A DNA stretch of 64,000 nt, taken from contig NC_051108.1 in assembly GCF_901709675.1 (NCBI RefSeq), forward strand, positions 7,672,631 through 7,736,630. Direction: 5' to 3'. The stretch comes from Syngnathus acus. Lineage: Eukaryota; Chordata; Actinopteri; Syngnathiformes; Syngnathidae. The notes below the pieces were generated by a model. It was not told the DNA's origin, did no database searches, and was given only the letters and a program-made list of their open reading frames with translations. The translations under genes were made by a program, and so were the position numbers. This document shows positions 60,633 through 64,000 of the stretch, piece after piece. How positions within the stretch are numbered: position 1 is the stretch's first letter; each line of letters opens with the position of its first letter.

Positions 60633-62861
60633 CCGTATTGGCCCGAATATAAGACAATGTCTTTTGCATTGAAATAAGACTGGAAAAAGTGGGGGTCGTC
60701 TTATATTCGGGGTCTAGACATTATACCCATTTTCACTTGTGCGCAGCGGTAAGTTAAAGGTTGCTGGTATCGACTGAGTATGTTGCTGTGATCGCGTGCG
60801 TTTTTGACACAAAGTGAGTATATACATTTCCAGAGACGTGACCAAGTCACACATGTGCAAGTCTCAAGTGAGTCTCAAGTCTTAACCTTCAAGTCTCAAG
60901 TAAGTCCCAAGTCATTTTTTTCTTGGGCAAGTCAAGTCCTTAAATAGGTCAAGTCCAAGTCAAGTCCTTAAATAGGTCAAGTCAGGTCCAAGTCAAGTCA
61001 CCTTATTATTGCAATTTTACCCGCAGAATCTGATTTTAGTAACGTGAAAAGACAAGATATAAGTAACTTTAAGTAACCATCATTGTCCAATGTGTCTAAC
61101 CTGTTTAAAGAATATGTCAATAATTTGGATTTGCACTGTAATTACTGATATTCAGTAAAATACACCATGGAATCAAACAAACAAGAAATTACCTCATACA
61201 ATGATTGACAGCTCAATCTAAACAAATGAACGTCTGCCGACAGTGTCTGACGCATTTGAGTTGCAAATATGAAAAAATAATCTGAAAAAAATCTGAAAGA
61301 AGAAACACATTAAAGAGCATTAGAAACATTTTATGTTTCATCTGTAACATCTGGAGACACCAGAGCTCTATAAACTTCAAACGGACAAAGTTTGAAGTTG
61401 TCGTCTGGCTGTCTGAAATGTTTCTGTTGCATATCTTGCACTGTGCTGTCCGTCTTTTGCCTCGCGGTACCGCTCCCGCTGACATGTTTGTGCTGTCTGA
61501 TACAAAGGGGCGTGATTCTCCAATAAACACGTTAGGTAGGTAGAGAGGGCACGACTGATTGATTGACAGGGTAGCGATCCAATCATGACAACGCCATTCT
61601 CAGCCTGCGCTCCTACCGTGGTATCGATATTACTTTTTTAAATGTATTATTAATTTTATATTCAAACTGAAAACAAAAACTAAATAACACTGAAGTCATT
61701 CAAGTCATCGTGTCTCAAGTCAAGTCCCGAGTCTTTAACTTCCAAGTCCAAGTCGAGTCTCAAGTTTTTTTATTTTCGTCAAGTCAAGTCACAAGTCATC
61801 AAAACAGCGACTCGAGTCCCCATCTCTGTACATTTCATTGTTACTACTGTCCACTGTTGTGCCGTTTGTCCGATCGCGGTTTGCTTCGTGTGCGCGCCGT
61901 TTGATTGACAGCTCTGGCGCGCTCCTTTAAGTTTGTCTCGCATCGTACGAGTAGCCGTTACGCAGCGGCACGGCGACTAACGGTCGCCAGCAAATGTATT
62001 TTGTTGTCTCGATCGATGACTTATGTTTGGTGTGTTGCCGAGAGTATTTCATTTATGGTTATTTATTATTATTATTTGCCAATAATTCAGTAAAGCAATC
62101 AAAACTGAACCACGTCTTCCTTCCTGTGTTCTGACCGACACCCGGGGGTGAAAAGAGCATAACCATCCGAGCCAACCCCCTATACAGTCCTCAGGCTCCC
62201 CAACAATAGCGGTAGCAGTTTGCATTATTTTATTGCAATGTTTTTCCTTATTCAGATTTGTTTCAAGACTAATTAGAGATGCCAAATGTATCGGTTCACC
62301 GTTCCTTTGGATGACAACAGGAAGGCCGAGAGGGAAGCCCTGATGCCTGGGAAACTCAAGGCTTCCATAAAACTTGCCCAGGCTTCTTGCGCACTGGAGA
62401 GGACTCACCAGCCACAGCAGACGCTGTGCAAAGAGCACCTAACCTCCAGACACAAGAAATCTATGGTCTTTCGAGACTGTAATGCCGATGATGATGAATT
62501 AGAGTTCACTTTGATGGTTAATGCAGTTATTGCAATTTTGTTGTTTTATCACAGTAGATTGGTTTATTTACATTTCAAAAACCAGAAGCCGTTCATTTAC
62601 AAATGTGATTGCACTTTAGTTTACATATTTAAATGTTCAGATATTAAGATGTGATAGACAGTTTTTGCATGATTTGAATGAGGCAAAATAACATGCTTTT
62701 TCTCTCATATAGTATATTGTTATAATCATTTGTTTCAGATGTAATTATTTTCTGTATAAAAATTAAATTTGGTGTTCAAAAAGTCTTTTTTTCAAACTTG
62801 AGTCTTGAAAAAGAGGGGGTCGTCTTATAGTTGGGGTCGTCTTATATTCGGGCCCATACGG
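60633..62861. mobile_element. TA-flanked DNA transposon, interrupted
   Basis: The inverted ends CCGTATTGGCCCGAATATAA and CCGTATGGGCCCGAATATAA (right end read inward) are flanked by TA at 60631-60632 and 62862-62863. Inside, GGGGTCGTCTTATATTCGGG repeats near both ends. A short frame at 62286-62654 ends in an acidic stretch (DADDDELEF-like region near 62482) and could be a transposase relic. A hAT element is nested in it. The family is not fixed. Confidence 0.88.
60831..61828. mobile_element. nested hAT element with 8-bp target duplication
   Basis: TACATTTC flanks both sides exactly (60823-60830 and 61829-61836). The ends CAGAGACGTGACCAAGTCAC and CAGAGATGGGGACTCGAGTC (right end read inward) are inverted and related. 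Both subterminal regions are packed with AAGTC/AAGTCTC repeats. There is no intact transposase in the roughly 1-kb body. Confidence 0.9.
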
Positions 62862-62863
62862 TA

Positions 62864-64000
62864 TTTAATGGCAGCTGAAGTGGGTTACTTGATGTGTTGT
62901 TTGTTTCGAGTCCCCTTCCTTCCCATTTTACATGAATTCCAAATTGAACCACTTTGGCAGTTTCGCTGTGCTCTAACAGTAATAGCGCGTGTAATTTCCT
63001 GCCCTAAAAATAGAAACAAAATGACAAGACAGTCCAGGGTCACCGCCGCAATAGTAAATGAATGCATCTGCTCCTCATCTTTGCCCATGAATTGTGTATG
63101 AACTGATGCAAGACTGTCAGCCGCCGCCAGTTGCTTGAAGTGTTTTCGTAAGATTGTGGTCGGTGGATTAGCATTGCAAATGCGGTGTCAGATCTAGTAA
63201 TAGTGTACAGTACATGTATAAAATATGCATTTGGGGAATGACTGGTCTGCTTAGATTTGGTGCCTCGATTTCACCTTTTGCTGGGCATTAAACATTAAAG
63301 CTGTTAGTTGGTGTGGAACTACTCTTCATTCTGTCAATAGCGGGCAGGGCAGTGCGGTCATTGAAGGAGTGAATCTTTTCAATGAGGCGGTTGAGTCATG
63401 CACATTATGCATTGGCGCAGGTCTGCTGCTTCACGGTGTGGAGGAAACAGGAAATGGTGCAAGGCAGAGTTGTCGTCGTGGCTGTCTCCGTGTGTCTTGC
63501 CTATGTCTCTCCGATGAGTCAGCCCCCCCCCTCAGGTCGTCCTCACTCCAATGCTGAGCTTTGTGCCATGGTGAGGGATTTTACCCGCGTAGACTCTTGT
63601 TTCCACAAACTATGGGAAACGTGGCGTTTTTTTTTTTTAAATTTAAAAGTCCATCGTACTTTGAGATTTGCGCTGTTGCAATATATTGTTTCTTCATGTA
63701 TTCTCCAGTCACCCGAATGAATAACATTTTTGTCAGATAAGACTTCTTAACTGCCACCCTACCACCATAGCCCACATATAAAAAACAAAGGGGAGCTCCT
63801 ACAACCACTTCCCGCTTTTCTTTCTATCCCCAACTTTCATGTCATCATCGTCCTCCTCCTCCGCTCCCGCCTCCCTTCCCAGCTTTGCTTTTCAACGCTC
63901 AGAAAATCCTCTCAAAAGCGAGTGAAGCGTGAGTGGGCGGCTTGGCAGCCTCGTATGAGCGTGCTACCGTCCGCAGAAGTGAGGAGGCTCAATTAAAGTC
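62864..64000. other. right-hand edge of the window
   Basis: No coding exon is supported. It may be intronic to the unrecognised plus-strand gene. Confidence 0.4.

Noticed and set aside
60850-61010. AAGTC-rich array considered as a CRISPR-like or satellite array
   Set aside because: Spacing is irregular, there are no unique spacers, and the array lies inside a hAT element with matching repeats at its other end.

Overview
This window is vertebrate, almost certainly teleost fish, nuclear DNA. The genes are split into short GT-AG exons, and their proteins match vertebrate families closely. The intergenic and intronic DNA holds fish-type transposable elements: a Tc1-like element, several TA-flanked DNA transposons, hAT elements, a tRNA-derived SINE and non-LTR retrotransposon copies. 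No bacterial, viral or CRISPR-type system is visible. The species cannot be fixed from the sequence alone.

Layout. (1) 1-10987 (+): the last 23 coding exons of mthfd1l, the mitochondrial formate-tetrahydrofolate ligase; the 5' part lies outside the window. (2) 12858-36650 (+): akap12 (gravin/SSeCKS), with a myristoylated first exon, a small shared second exon, an internal alternative first exon (28477-28501), one giant coding exon and a separate 3'UTR exon. Its first intron carries a Tc1 copy (16306-17892) and a 1.45-kb TA-flanked element with a duplicated TATA-box cassette (19641-21095). (3) 36751-39805: a run of five adjacent repeat insertions. (4) 40748-41275 (+): single-exon arf6 behind a GC-rich promoter. 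(5) 45649-52067 (+): a seven-exon pellino E3 ubiquitin ligase, closest to peli2, with a LINE and an L2-like tail in its first intron. (6) 54724-54924: a 58-bp perfect palindrome. (7) 55765-56130 (-): the last two exons of an unrecognised gene. (8) 56850-59513 (+): the 5' part of another unrecognised gene with two offsetting frame shifts and a possible second promoter. (9) 60633-62861: a TA-flanked element interrupted by a hAT element.

The genes do not form one pathway. mthfd1l and akap12 are neighbours on human 6q25, whereas arf6 and peli2 lie on human 14q, so the window joins two blocks that are separate in humans. The best leads are the conserved two-promoter design of akap12, the SINE/LINE pair sharing a 3' end, the nested transposon with intact target duplications, the duplicated promoter inside a transposon, the palindrome with a hammerhead-like core, and the two unidentified genes.
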